Positions 1-8,016 of a DNA stretch of 60,301 bases are shown piece by piece; within the stretch, counting starts at the first letter, position 1, and every line of letters starts with the position of its first letter. The notes under the pieces were generated by a model that ran no database searches, was not told the origin of the DNA, and saw only the letters and a list, made by a program, of their open reading frames with translations. Position numbers and translations under genes: made by a program. This DNA comes from Candidatus Sulfopaludibacter sp. SbA3 (GTDB lineage Bacteria; Acidobacteriota; Terriglobia; Bryobacterales; Bryobacteraceae): assembly GCA_945893365.1 (NCBI GenBank), contig CAMDED010000029.1:1-60301 (forward strand), written 5' to 3'.

Positions 1-147
1 CCCATTGTTGTCAATGCGGTGCTGAGCGGCCGCCGAAGACCGATCCCTCTATTCCCGATTCAAATCGTTCCCGACTGAAAATCACGCTACCCGACTCATG
101 CACAAGGACTTATATGTTATTGCAAAGTACTTTACCGGACACTAGTG

Positions 148-252
148 ATGACGGATCTTCGTCCCGGCTCGTTCACGGCGGTCGTCCGGCGCTGCGGCAA
201 GCCGTCCTGCCATTGCGCAAAAGCAAATGATCCGAATCGTGATCCCCCGTGA
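148..252 (+). pseudogene. DUF6788-like transposon-accessory remnant
   Basis: A 34-codon reading frame encodes LRPGSFTAVVRRCGKPSCHC followed by AKANDP and then stops. The pattern PGS-x-R-x-CGKPxCHCxK-NDP is what I remember of the short DUF6788 proteins that accompany some transposase genes, in which the CxC pair lies in a small cysteine cluster. The usual C-terminal half is missing, so this looks like a scrap left by a mobile element rather than a working gene. No start signal or partner transposase is visible next to it. Bases 253-441 show nothing else recognisable. The identification rests on a short motif only. Confidence 0.4.
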
Positions 253-441
253 TTGCCGGCCGGTCTTGTGAGAATCGTGGGGCTTGGTTATGATTGAGGT
301 GGTCGGGGATGTGATCGGAGAGTCGATTTACGAGACGAAAAACGAATGCCAGTGAGGGAGCGCGCGCTGCCAGGCATTTCGGATACGTGTTGTTTTCCGT
401 GTGCCTGACGGCCCGAGGCAGCGGAGCGGAATTGGAGAAAC

Positions 442-1185
442 GTGGCGATTCAGTACGAGAATCCACCGATACGGGAAGCCCTGATTGACATTCGGGTGGC
501 ACTCCCGACGCGGGTGACTCTCTCAGTGTTAGAGTCTGTGCACGACCAAGTGAAGGATCGGTATCCGGGCAAAAAACGAAGCTTTCACCTGGAAGGTCAG
601 CTTTCGGGAGGAGACCTTGTCGGGGCCACAGCGAAACAGACACCGATGGGGTTCTCCTTCATCTCTGACGACGGCAAGCAGGTGTTTCAGGCAAGGCGCG
701 ACGGATTTACATTCAGCCGTCTTCGCCCGTATGCAAACTGGATCGAGCTGCGGACGGAAAGTCGTCGACTGTGGGAAATTTATCGTAGTGTGGCAACCCC
801 ACACGAGATTTCGCGAGTCGCGGTGCGATACATCAATCAAGTTGACATTCCGCTTAACTCCGATTATAAGGACTACTTTCGAACCTCGCCCGAGGTGTCG
901 CCAGACCTACAGCAAGCGTTGAGTGGGTTTTTCATGCAGCTTCAATTTCCGCAAGCGGATTTTGGGGGAACGTTGATACTCAACCAAACAACAGTCCCTC
1001 CGTTGAGCCCCGACACACATTCGGTGGTCCTCGATTTGGACGTTTTCAAGGAGCCAGCAGGCATGCAATCGGACGATGAGGTATGGGCGTTGCTTGAAGC
1101 CCTTCGCAATCGGAAGAATGAGTTTTTTGAAGGCTGTATCACCGACAAGACCCGTGAGTTGTTTGGACTAAGGAAGGAGTACTAG
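442..1185 (+). CDS. TIGR04255 family protein
   Basis: The 247-residue product begins MAIQYENPPIREALIDIRV. The NPPI-x-EA-x-x-x-I start followed by alternating strands is the hallmark of the sporadically distributed TIGR04255 family, and the length is normal for it. The family has no assigned biochemical function. The GTG start is chosen because GGAG at 434-437 precedes it at suitable spacing and because the conserved N-terminus begins directly after it. The next gene starts four bases after the stop and a third overlaps that one, so all three are probably one transcript. The cassette lies between a transposon-accessory scrap and a mosaic of gene fragments, an accessory setting. No signal peptide or membrane segment is visible, so it is probably cytosolic. 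Confidence 0.8.
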   Translation: MAIQYENPPIREALIDIRVALPTRVTLSVLESVHDQVKDRYPGKKRSFHLEGQLSGGDLVGATAKQTPMGFSFISDDGKQVFQARRDGFTFSRLRPYANWIELRTESRRLWEIYRSVATPHEISRVAVRYINQVDIPLNSDYKDYFRTSPEVSPDLQQALSGFFMQLQFPQADFGGTLILNQTTVPPLSPDTHSVVLDLDVFKEPAGMQSDDEVWALLEALRNRKNEFFEGCITDKTRELFGLRKEY

Positions 1186-1188
1186 AGT

Positions 1189-1698
1189 ATGGCCCTCTTG
1201 GCCAGCCCTGCGGAAATTCCCGGACCAAACGCAGGAGTGCTCCGCATTCTCGATCAGCCCGACGGAGAGATTACGTCCCTAATTTATTCCAGCTTCAGGC
1301 GAGCCTCTTTCGAAAAAGTCCAGGAGAGTGCTTTCTTGCGGAATAACGAATCTTTCGCGGAGTTGCGCCGGCGGCTCAGCGCTACATCTGCCTTGCAGAG
1401 AGGATGGGACAGCTATGATGCAGAGCCACCTAACACCAACGCCCGCGTTCTCGCGGCGAGAATCCTGGATGTGCTTGAAGGAGCTTTATTATCGCCTACG
1501 AGCTTGACGCCCGCGGTCGACGGAGGCATTGCGATGTCCTTCGTTGAGGGCGGTCACCGGGCCGTTCTCGAGATATACAACACGGGCGATATGGCGGCGG
1601 CGACCTATTCCGACGACGGCGAGCCTGTGGTCTGGGAATTGGACGAGGCCAACGCAGTAACAACGGCTAAACAGATTCGTGTACATCTTGCCGCGTGA
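1189..1698 (+). CDS. hypothetical protein, second gene of the TIGR04255 cassette
   Basis: I do not recognise a named family in this 169-residue product. It has a central signature LQRGWDSYDAEPPN (about residues 69-82), and I recall a similar GWDSY-x-AEPP motif in other small uncharacterised bacterial proteins. After it come a helix and a strand-rich tail (GGIAMSFVEGGHRAVLEIYN). There is no signal peptide, membrane segment or cysteine cluster. It starts four bases after the stop of the TIGR04255 gene and its 3' end overlaps the following gene, which implies coupled expression. Function is unknown; its neighbours suggest it acts together with the TIGR04255 protein. Confidence 0.75.
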   Translation: MALLASPAEIPGPNAGVLRILDQPDGEITSLIYSSFRRASFEKVQESAFLRNNESFAELRRRLSATSALQRGWDSYDAEPPNTNARVLAARILDVLEGALLSPTSLTPAVDGGIAMSFVEGGHRAVLEIYNTGDMAAATYSDDGEPVVWELDEANAVTTAKQIRVHLAA

Positions 1699-2149
1699 TC
1701 GTCCCGAACGAATGTACCAAAACGACCGCGAAGCCGTTCCCGGCTTTGACGGGAACGAGTTGCTTTACCTTCGGTACTACAGTGGGCATTTTTCGGGCGG
1801 CCAGTTGCTTCCCGCCGCCATCCGCTCGCAGATGAAGCAGTCTGTCAACCGGGGAAAATTTAGCGAACCGGAGGATGTTCTGTTCTCTGAAACGGGCGAG
1901 TATGATGGTTTGGGAGTTGTCGAGTTTAGAGTGGCCGACATTCCTCGGAAGGTGGAACAACCGGACGGCCCAACGTATGTGTTTTTCATGCGTCACGAGC
2001 CGCAAGCCACGAACTATTCGCACAGCGAGATTTGGTCGGATCACTTCCCGCCAACCGGCAGTTTCAAAAGTCCAAGCAAAACAGTCAGCCTGGAATTTCG
2101 CATTCGCCTCTGCCGATCGATCCGGGTTAACATCGAGGCCGTCCGGTAG
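1679..2149 (+). CDS. hypothetical protein, third gene of the TIGR04255 cassette
   Basis: The product is 156 residues from the GTG at 1679, or 145 from the ATG at 1712. The first overlaps the preceding gene by 20 bases and neither has a clear ribosome-binding site, so the start is uncertain. The protein is soluble, strand-rich and rich in aromatic and charged residues, with a run ending HEPQATNYSHSEIWSD near residue 120. I know no family for it. A last short basic segment (residues 140-156) reads less like conserved protein and may be a slightly altered C-terminus. The gene closes a compact three-gene cassette, after which the sequence turns into gene scraps. Confidence 0.6.
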   Translation: MYILPRDRPERMYQNDREAVPGFDGNELLYLRYYSGHFSGGQLLPAAIRSQMKQSVNRGKFSEPEDVLFSETGEYDGLGVVEFRVADIPRKVEQPDGPTYVFFMRHEPQATNYSHSEIWSDHFPPTGSFKSPSKTVSLEFRIRLCRSIRVNIEAVR

Positions 2150-2307
2150 TGCTCGTACATGGACTTCGGATGGGCGTTGTTCGCGAACCGCCGGTCCCTT
2201 CGGCCGCCCAAGGATGGCGTTCGTGTTTCGCGTCGGGACGGCGCGTTTGCGATACTCAGTCTTACACCGGTCGCAATTTCACTGGGTGGTGCGGGCGGAG
2301 CGTTGTC

Positions 2308-2508
2308 ATGATCGTCACGATTCGAACACTCCTCGCGGGTACCCTGCTGGTTCAGGCCACGCTGCTTGCCCAGACGCCTCCCAAAGCGGAGTTCACGGGT
2401 TCGGTGAAGTGCCGGCCCTGCCGCGCGGCTACCTACGCGCGCTGGAAGAAGACGCTGATGGCGAACGTGCTTCAGGACGCCAAGGCGAAACCGGAAGCCG
2501 TCCTGGGC
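2308..2508 (+). pseudogene. N-terminal fragment of a secreted multihaem-type cytochrome c
   Basis: Reading from ATG 2308, the frame gives a signal peptide (MIVTIRTLLAGTLLVQATLL, cleavage near AQTPP) followed by FTGSVKCRPCRAATYARWKK. This resembles the first haem region of secreted multihaem cytochromes (Cys-x-x-Cys-His, then Y-x-x-W). Here the haem motif reads CRPCR, so the haem-ligand His has been lost. The similarity ends at about 2508, where the frame joins a piece of an unrelated gene. Only about 65 codons remain, so this is a decayed fragment. Confidence 0.5.
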
Positions 2509-2717
2509 GACATCCTTGGCTGTGGGGCGCGATCGTGTTGTCGGTCGGTTTGCACCTGGCCGTGATTTACCCGCCGTTCCTGCAACAGGCATTTTCGACC
2601 GTGAGCTTGAGCGCGGGCGACTGGCTGCGCTGCGCGGCCGCGGCAAGCTCGGTGCTGTGGCTGCGCGAATTGAGCAAGATCGCCACCACGCCCCGAGCCG
2701 TGTTTTGGCGTGCGTAG
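2509..2717 (+). pseudogene. C-terminal fragment of a cation-transporting P-type ATPase
   Basis: In a different frame from the cytochrome fragment, about 68 codons encode LWGAIVLSVGLHLAVIYPPF, then LQQAFSTVSLSAGDWL and a last helix ending SSVLWLRELSKI. These are the final two membrane helices of the C-terminal transport domain of P2-type cation ATPases (family knowledge: YxPxxxxxFxxxxLxxxxW near the end). The frame ends at 2717. The catalytic part of the pump (DKTGT, GDGxND) is absent from the window. The fragment is fused without a gap to the cytochrome scrap, which indicates a past illegitimate junction at about 2505-2512. Confidence 0.6.
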
Positions 2718-3095
2718 CCGCTTGCCGAAGCGGAACCAGGCATGCTCTTCAGAGTTTGCGTTCGCCTCCGGTCGAGCGGATCGAAGGCGTCTCAACGACA
2801 CAATAGTAAAGGAGGACGCTGGCTTTCCAGATATTCAGTTTGCGGCGAAGCCGCGCTGTGCTTGCTCGAAAGCAGGGTGTAGACGCCCGCCGGAAATACC
2901 TCCGATGGCTCCATCGCCTTCGGTTTCGACCGCAAATGCGAGGGCGGGGAAGGGCCTTGGGATAAGCCTGCGCCGTGTGCGCGGCAGTGGATCCAGTCGG
3001 CCGTCTGATCCCAGCCGCCGCTCACGTTCGAAGCGCCGAATTTCCAATCGCGCGGCTGTCGGCGCGGCTTTCACCCGCTCCGGCGCCAGACGCTC
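2718..3095 (+). other. intergenic stretch without an intact gene
   Basis: I see no complete gene here. Short frames on both strands lack family motifs and start signals. The piece lies between the ATPase scrap and a metallophosphoesterase scrap, so it is probably further decayed coding sequence. Confidence 0.5.
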
Positions 3096-3231
3096 CTTGA
3101 TTCCCCATTTGAAGATTGGAAGGACACGGTCGTTCCCGAGCGTCAAGTGAAATGGCTGGCGAAGGATTTGAAATCCAACCGGCGGCCCACCGTGGTTTTC
3201 GTTCATCGGCGGCTGGACCGGGCAGGCGCAC
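3096..3231 (+). pseudogene. fragment of a calcineurin-like metallophosphoesterase
   Basis: One frame encodes FEDWKDTVVPERQVKWLAKD followed by LKSNRRPTVVFVHRRLD. The pattern 'x-x-QxxWLxxDL...kPxVVFxHxRLD' is the segment leading into a metal-ligand His of secreted calcineurin-like phosphoesterases, where substrate-side acid-to-His motifs are spaced this way. Nothing recognisable of the same gene lies before or after it in frame, so it is a remnant of about 45 codons. Confidence 0.5.
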
Positions 3232-3609
3232 AAGGCCCATCAATATTGCATTTCTATTGCAATGCGAAGGCGGGGATTGGACCGCGTGGAATCGTGTAGA
3301 GGATGACACATATCCAGGTCATACAATCTTGGCGTGGGGAGCCGCCGGTCTGCTCCGGACGGATTTCGCCCAAGTTGCTGAACGACCGCAAGATAACGGA
3401 CAAGGGATTCAGCAACGGTCGGTTCAGGTCGCAATTGAGGGCTCATAACCTGCAAACTACCGCCAGGGATGCGTCTATTCCCCAGGAGGCGTTGGAAGAG
3501 GTGGTGAACCAATGCACTGGCGCTAAGAAATCTCCGGCTGAGAATCCGCCGGCTGGGAATCGACGGAGCGTCGCCGGTTGTGAAAGAATATTCCGTCAGG
3601 AGGTTTTAC
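3232..3609 (+). other. intergenic stretch upstream of ridA
   Basis: No gene can be supported. A 147-codon open frame on the plus strand and a 90-codon frame on the minus strand have no recognisable motif or signal. The ribosome-binding site for the next gene (AGGAGG, about 3599-3604) lies at the right edge. Confidence 0.5.
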
Positions 3610-4071
3610 ATGAGCGAGCGAAGAAAGTTTCTGACGTCGGCGGTAGGAATAGGAGCGGCGGGCGGCGCGTCGACAATGGCGGCCATGGCTGCCGCGGCAA
3701 CGCCGGGAGGCCGCACCCCTTCAAAAGGCGGCATCCGCCTAGGTAATCTGTTTTTCAGTTCCGGACTGACGGGCGTGCGCCCGGAAGCGCGCAAGGATCC
3801 GCTCGCCTTCGGCGGCGACATCAAGGAACAGACGCACACGATTCTCAAGGCGCACAAGGAGAATCTGGAGGCGCTCGGCTCGTCGCTCGAGAACGTGCTG
3901 AAAGTCACGGTGCTCCTCGCCGACGTGAAGACCGAGAAGAACGCGATGAACGAAGTGTACGCGCAATACTTCCCCAAGAGCGCGCCCGCGCGTTCGGCGT
4001 TCGGCGTGGACTTCCCCGATACAGCCACTCGCGTGGAAATCGAGCTCGTGGCCTGGATTCCGGAGAAGTGA
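3610..4071 (+). CDS. RidA family protein with Tat signal
   Basis: The 153-residue product has two parts. Residues 1-33 form a twin-arginine-type signal (SERRKFLTSAVGIGAAGG, Ala-rich up to AAATPG). Residues 38-153 form a RidA/YjgF/YER057c fold, seen in LFFSSGLTGV, the HTILKAHKENLEALGSSLEN helix, VLKVTVLLAD and the C-terminal ARSAFGVDFPDTATRVEIE. The conserved substrate-site Arg is present (PARSAF). RidA proteins hydrolyse reactive enamine/imine intermediates released by PLP enzymes; most are cytosolic, so the signal peptide is unusual. The start at 3610 is set by AGGAGG six bases upstream; a longer frame from 3580 would bury the signal. The next gene overlaps by four bases and encodes a PLP aminotransferase, so a joint role is likely. 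Confidence 0.85.
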   Translation: MSERRKFLTSAVGIGAAGGASTMAAMAAAATPGGRTPSKGGIRLGNLFFSSGLTGVRPEARKDPLAFGGDIKEQTHTILKAHKENLEALGSSLENVLKVTVLLADVKTEKNAMNEVYAQYFPKSAPARSAFGVDFPDTATRVEIELVAWIPEK

Positions 4072-5411
4072 AGCCGACCGAGCGGCAGGAGCGGCTCCTA
4101 CGGCGCACCTTCATCGACTTCCTGCAGAATTCGGAAGTGGTCGAGGACGCCCTCATTTTCGAACGGGCCAAAGGCCTCTACTACTGGGACGTCGAAGGGA
4201 AGCCCTACTTCGACGCCATCGGCGGCGTGTTCGTTGCGTCGCTCGGGCACGGCCATCCCCGCATCATGGAAGCTATGCGAGTCCAGATGGAACGCATGAC
4301 GTTCGCGCCGCCGCTGCATGGAATTTCGGATGTCGCGCTCGATTTTATCGAGAAGCTCGGCTCAGTGACGCCTGGGAACCTGAACTACGTGAAGCCGTTC
4401 AGCGGCGGCTCGGAAGCGAACGAAGCCGCCATGAAGTTTACCCGCCAATACTGGCGCCAGACCGGACATCCCGGGAAGTACAAATTCATCAGCCGGTATT
4501 TCGGGTATCACGGCGGGACCTTCGGCGGCATGGCGGCAAGCGGCACGGGTACGCGCAAGACCAAGTTCGAGCCGCAAATGCCGGGTTTCCTGAAGGTCTT
4601 TCCGCCCCCCTTCTACCGCGACCGTTTCGGGACGTGGGAGGAAGCGAACCGTTTCGCCGCGCAGGCGATCGAAGATGTGATCGTCGCGGAGGACCCTTCT
4701 ACCGTTGCGGGCGTCCTGGTCGAGCCGATCGGCAATACGGGCGGCATCATCACGCCCACCGAAGAGTACTTCCAAATAATCCGCGAGGCTTGCACGCGGC
4801 ACAACGTCACGCTCATCTTCGACGAGGTGATTACGGGATTCGGGAAAACGGGGAACATGTTCGCGGCGCAGACCTTCGGCGTCACGCCGGACATGATCTG
4901 CTGCGGAAAAGGGCTCTCGACGGGCGCGGTCCCGATGGGTGCGATGGTAGCGCGGGAGGACATGGCGGACGCGTTTTTCGGCGCGGTGGAGAGTGACGTC
5001 CAGTTCGCCCACGGCCATACGTTCGCGGGCAATCCGCTGGCCTGCGCGGTGGGGTGCGCGGTAATCGACGAGATGCTGGAGAAGCGTCTGCCGGAGAAAG
5101 CGCGGTGTCTGGGCGAGTACCTGGCAGCGCGCCTGGAGAAGTTGAAGCGCTTCGGAGTGGTGCGCGAAGTCCGGGGACGCGGAATTCTAAGGGGCGTCGA
5201 GTTCGCGAAAGAGAACAATGCTCGCGAGCCCTTCCCCGCGCTGGGCAGGGCGCTCAGGAAAACGGCGGTCGCGCACGGGCTGATTATGCGCGTGGATCCG
5301 GGGTGGTTTGCGGTCGCCCCGGCACTGATCGCCCAGGAGGCGGACATCGACGTGATGTGCGACTTGATCGAGCGGGCGCTCGAGGCGGCGCTGGCCGTCT
5401 GCCGGGGATAA
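4068..5411 (+). CDS. class III (aspartate family) aminotransferase, PLP-dependent
   Basis: The 447-residue product is a fold-type I, class III aminotransferase. Visible landmarks are the N-terminal YYWDVEGKPYFDAIGG, the phosphate-binding FSGGSEANEAA (about 111-121), YFGYHGGTFGG (144-154), the cofactor Asp motif FDEVITGFGKTG (251-262), and the Schiff-base Lys281 in CCGKGLSTGAVPMG. The length is typical. Substrate cannot be read from sequence; relatives use 4-aminobutyrate, beta-alanine, taurine or other omega-amino acids. It starts with GTG inside the stop of ridA (GTGA overlap), implying translational coupling with a protein that clears imine by-products of such enzymes. No signal peptide is present, so this enzyme is cytosolic although its RidA partner looks exported. 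Confidence 0.88.
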   Translation: MKPTERQERLLRRTFIDFLQNSEVVEDALIFERAKGLYYWDVEGKPYFDAIGGVFVASLGHGHPRIMEAMRVQMERMTFAPPLHGISDVALDFIEKLGSVTPGNLNYVKPFSGGSEANEAAMKFTRQYWRQTGHPGKYKFISRYFGYHGGTFGGMAASGTGTRKTKFEPQMPGFLKVFPPPFYRDRFGTWEEANRFAAQAIEDVIVAEDPSTVAGVLVEPIGNTGGIITPTEEYFQIIREACTRHNVTLIFDEVITGFGKTGNMFAAQTFGVTPDMICCGKGLSTGAVPMGAMVAREDMADAFFGAVESDVQFAHGHTFAGNPLACAVGCAVIDEMLEKRLPEKARCLGEYLAARLEKLKRFGVVREVRGRGILRGVEFAKENNAREPFPALGRALRKTAVAHGLIMRVDPGWFAVAPALIAQEADIDVMCDLIERALEAALAVCRG

Positions 5412-5475
5412 AGATTCTCCAGTCCTTGACCGGGCTGGCACACGCCCGAAAGCGGCTGGCATTTTTCTTGCGCCT

Positions 5476-5642
5476 GGGAGTGAAGTACTTCGCGGACCGG
5501 CCGTCGCCCTCGCGATCGAGGAAGCCCATCGCGGCCAGTGCGTCGAAGAAATCGCCGGCGGCGCGCGCGTGCAGGCCAACCTCTGCGCCTAGATCCGCGC
5601 CGGTGATGCGGCGATCGCCGACCTTGGTGAACACGCCGAACT
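5476..5642 (-). pseudogene. N-terminal dimerisation-domain fragment of an O-methyltransferase
   Basis: About 55 minus-strand codons encode FGVFTKVGDRRITGADLGAE, then VGLHARAAGDFFDALAAMGF and LDREGDG-x-SAKY. This is the winged-helix dimerisation region at the N-terminus of class I O-methyltransferases (ELGVFt-L-x-L-R...DfLDaLvalGfL-R-GdG...Y). The SAM-binding domain that should follow is absent and there is no proper start, so only a remnant is left. Confidence 0.6.
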
Positions 5643-5879
5643 CGATGCAATCACCTGACGCAGGTTTCGGACGGGGACGAGCGGCGAGCCAACCTGACAG
5701 AGTGCCGGCTCCCCGCATCGTGTCCGGGTGACCGACGACTCGCTAGTAGCGGCCACCTGGTAGGGACGGGCGTTTCGTGAGCGGATCGGCTCGCCGGGCG
5801 GGGTTACTCCGATCCACAGACCAGCCCGGACCCGGGCAAACCACTCGGCCCGGGCAGGCGACGCGCCGATGTGATGAAA

Positions 5880-5885
5880 TAGAAT
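5880..5885 (+). promoter_or_regulatory. -10-like hexamer TAGAAT just before the start codon
   Basis: TAGAAT ends nine bases before the ATG at 5895 and there is no Shine-Dalgarno sequence between them. If used as a -10 box, transcription would begin at or within a few bases of the start codon. No good -35 hexamer is evident. Confidence 0.4.
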
Positions 5886-5894
5886 ACTTTCACT

Positions 5895-7832
5895 ATGCGT
5901 ATCATTCCAGTGCTTCTCTTCGCCGCCTGCATCCTCCAGGCTCAGAACGCCACCCGGCCCGGACGTTTCCATGTCGAACGCCCGACGCTGCTGAACCTTG
6001 GGTTTGAATGGGCCATCGAGGGCGACGGCAACCGGAACGCCACAGTCGAGATTCGCTTCCGGAAGTTTGGCTCCGCCGCCTGGCGCTCTGCGCTTCCGCT
6101 CCTGCGCATCGGCCGGGAACTTGTGTCCCGCGACCAATACAACATGTCCTACACCGTTCCCGAAGGCTTTGCCGGGAGCATCCTGAATCTCGAACCCGCC
6201 ACCAGCTACGAGTGCGAGTTCACGCTCCGCGATCCGGACGGCGTCACGGGACAGGCCCTGCAGAGAGTCACAGTGGCCACCCGCGCCGAACCAAAACCCT
6301 ACGAAGGCGGACGCGTCCTTCACGTGTATCCCGACGACCATCAGGGGCCCCGCCTGGAACCCAGCTTTATCGGGCTCAAGCACGCCTACTACGGCCCGGG
6401 ACGCGGCGACTGGACCGCTGTCCGCATGAACAAAGTCCAACCCGGCGACACCATTCTCGTCCATGCCGGCCTGTACCGCCCGGACCGCTTGAACTACGTC
6501 GACCCGCTCAGCGCCCCATTCACCGGCACGCTGTCCCTTTCCCTGAAAGGCGCCCCCGACAAACCCATCACCATTAAAGGAGCCGGCGATGGCGAAGCGA
6601 TCTTCGATGGCGCAGGCAACCACAAACTCTTCGATGTAATGGCCACCCAATACCATATCTTCGAAGGACTCACCTTCCGCAACACCGAGATCGCTATATT
6701 CGCGGGTGAAAAGGAAGTGATGGGCGCCGTCGGACTGACTGTCCGAAACTGCCGGTTCGAAGACGTCGGCGCGGGCGTGTGGACCGAAAGCGCCGATTCC
6801 CGCGACTTCCTCATCTCCGATAATCTCCTCCTGGGCCGCGAAGACCAGATGCGCCTCATAGGTTGGAACCAGGCCGGCTCGCGCGCCGCCGGCATCTACC
6901 CGTCCCACCAGCTCCGCAGCTTCTTCGCCATCAAGGTCTACGGTCCCGGTCACGTCATCGCCCACAACGCCATCGCCTACTTTCACGACGGCATCTGTAT
7001 CTCCACCTACGGACCGCCCGACCCGGATCCCGAGCGCCAAGCCTCCTCCATCGATATCTACGGCAACGACATTCACCTTTCCAACGACGACTTCATCGAA
7101 TCCGATGGCGGCGTGCACAACGTCCGCGTTTTTGAGAATCGCGGCGTAAATGCCGCTTCGAACGGCTACAGCTCCCAACCCTCGTTCGGCGGACCGATCT
7201 ACTTTTACCGCAACCTGCTCTATCACGTCCCCGGCGGCAACCCCTTGAAGTTCAGTTCCTCGCCCACCGGCCTCATGGTCTACCACAACACATTCATCGG
7301 CGAGCAGACGTCGGCAAGCACCTACTCGAACGCTCACTTCCGCAACAACCTGTTGCTCGGCCGCGATATACCGAACCGCGGCGTCATGACCTGGGCCAAT
7401 GCCACCGGCGACTACAGCAGCGACTACAACGGCTTCCGCCCTAATCGAAACGTCACTCGCCAGTACAACTGGATCGCGCCCGCCCCCGGCAAAACCGCGT
7501 ACCAGCCGGCGGCTTCCGACCGGAAAAGCTTCGCCACACTCGCCGAGTTTCAGAAAGCGACCGGCCAGGAGACCCACGGCATCGAGGTCGATTACGACAT
7601 CTTCGAGAACTTGTCGCCGCCGGACCACGTCCGCCGCCACCAGGTCTATCATGCGATGGATCTCAACTTCCGGCTCAAGGCGAACTCCAAAGCCGTTGAC
7701 GCCGGCGAAATTCTGCCCACGGTTAACGACGGCTTCAGCGGGAAAGCGCCAGACCTCGGCGCCCTCGAACGCGACCGGAAGGAACCGCACTATGGTCCCC
7801 GGTGGATCGCGTGGCAGCCCTTTTACCGCTAA
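5895..7832 (+). CDS. secreted right-handed parallel beta-helix repeat protein
   Basis: The 645-residue product begins with a signal peptide (MRIIPVLLFAACILQAQ, cleavage about residue 17). An N-terminal beta-sandwich region (about 20-130) is followed by a helix-turn series with the repeating short strands of a right-handed parallel beta-helix: KPITIKGAGDGEAIFDG, HIFEGLTFRNTEIAIF, GLTVRNCRFEDVGAGV, HVIAHNAIAYFHDGICI, SIDIYGNDIHLSNDDFIESD and VRVFENRGVN. Such proteins are often polysaccharide lyases or glycoside-binding proteins; no catalytic set can be assigned with confidence. The C-terminal part (about 560-645) has LNFRLKANSKAVDAGEILP and PDLGALE, a usual closing motif of Solibacter-type beta-helix proteins. 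It stands alone, with a -10-like hexamer close to its ATG. Confidence 0.82.
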   Translation: MRIIPVLLFAACILQAQNATRPGRFHVERPTLLNLGFEWAIEGDGNRNATVEIRFRKFGSAAWRSALPLLRIGRELVSRDQYNMSYTVPEGFAGSILNLEPATSYECEFTLRDPDGVTGQALQRVTVATRAEPKPYEGGRVLHVYPDDHQGPRLEPSFIGLKHAYYGPGRGDWTAVRMNKVQPGDTILVHAGLYRPDRLNYVDPLSAPFTGTLSLSLKGAPDKPITIKGAGDGEAIFDGAGNHKLFDVMATQYHIFEGLTFRNTEIAIFAGEKEVMGAVGLTVRNCRFEDVGAGVWTESADSRDFLISDNLLLGREDQMRLIGWNQAGSRAAGIYPSHQLRSFFAIKVYGPGHVIAHNAIAYFHDGICISTYGPPDPDPERQASSIDIYGNDIHLSNDDFIESDGGVHNVRVFENRGVNAASNGYSSQPSFGGPIYFYRNLLYHVPGGNPLKFSSSPTGLMVYHNTFIGEQTSASTYSNAHFRNNLLLGRDIPNRGVMTWANATGDYSSDYNGFRPNRNVTRQYNWIAPAPGKTAYQPAASDRKSFATLAEFQKATGQETHGIEVDYDIFENLSPPDHVRRHQVYHAMDLNFRLKANSKAVDAGEILPTVNDGFSGKAPDLGALERDRKEPHYGPRWIAWQPFYR

Positions 7833-8016
7833 GGGCAGGACCTTGCGAAGCCTCCAGGAAACGTTTCGCTTCGAAAGCCGGCGAGAATGCTTCATAAGCC
7901 GGCAGCGCCGGGCTGGCTCGACACCCGTAGTTAGGAAGTGCGTCAGCCCAATCCTGAAATTTAGCTCGATACGCGTGCGGTTCTACCGCGCAGCGAGGCG
8001 ACGATGAGGAGGGAGT

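Larger units (their letters stand above)
5412..5894. other. intergenic region holding a methyltransferase scrap and a -10-like element
   Basis: Besides the minus-strand methyltransferase fragment (5476-5642) and the -10-like hexamer at 5880-5885, I see no gene. Long minus-strand frames that enter from the beta-helix gene are shadows. Confidence 0.5.

Noticed and set aside
5589-7895. Long minus-strand open frame (768 codons) opposite the beta-helix gene
   Set aside because: It is antisense to a gene with a signal peptide and clear beta-helix motifs; no domain or start signal was seen. High-GC codon bias keeps antisense frames open.
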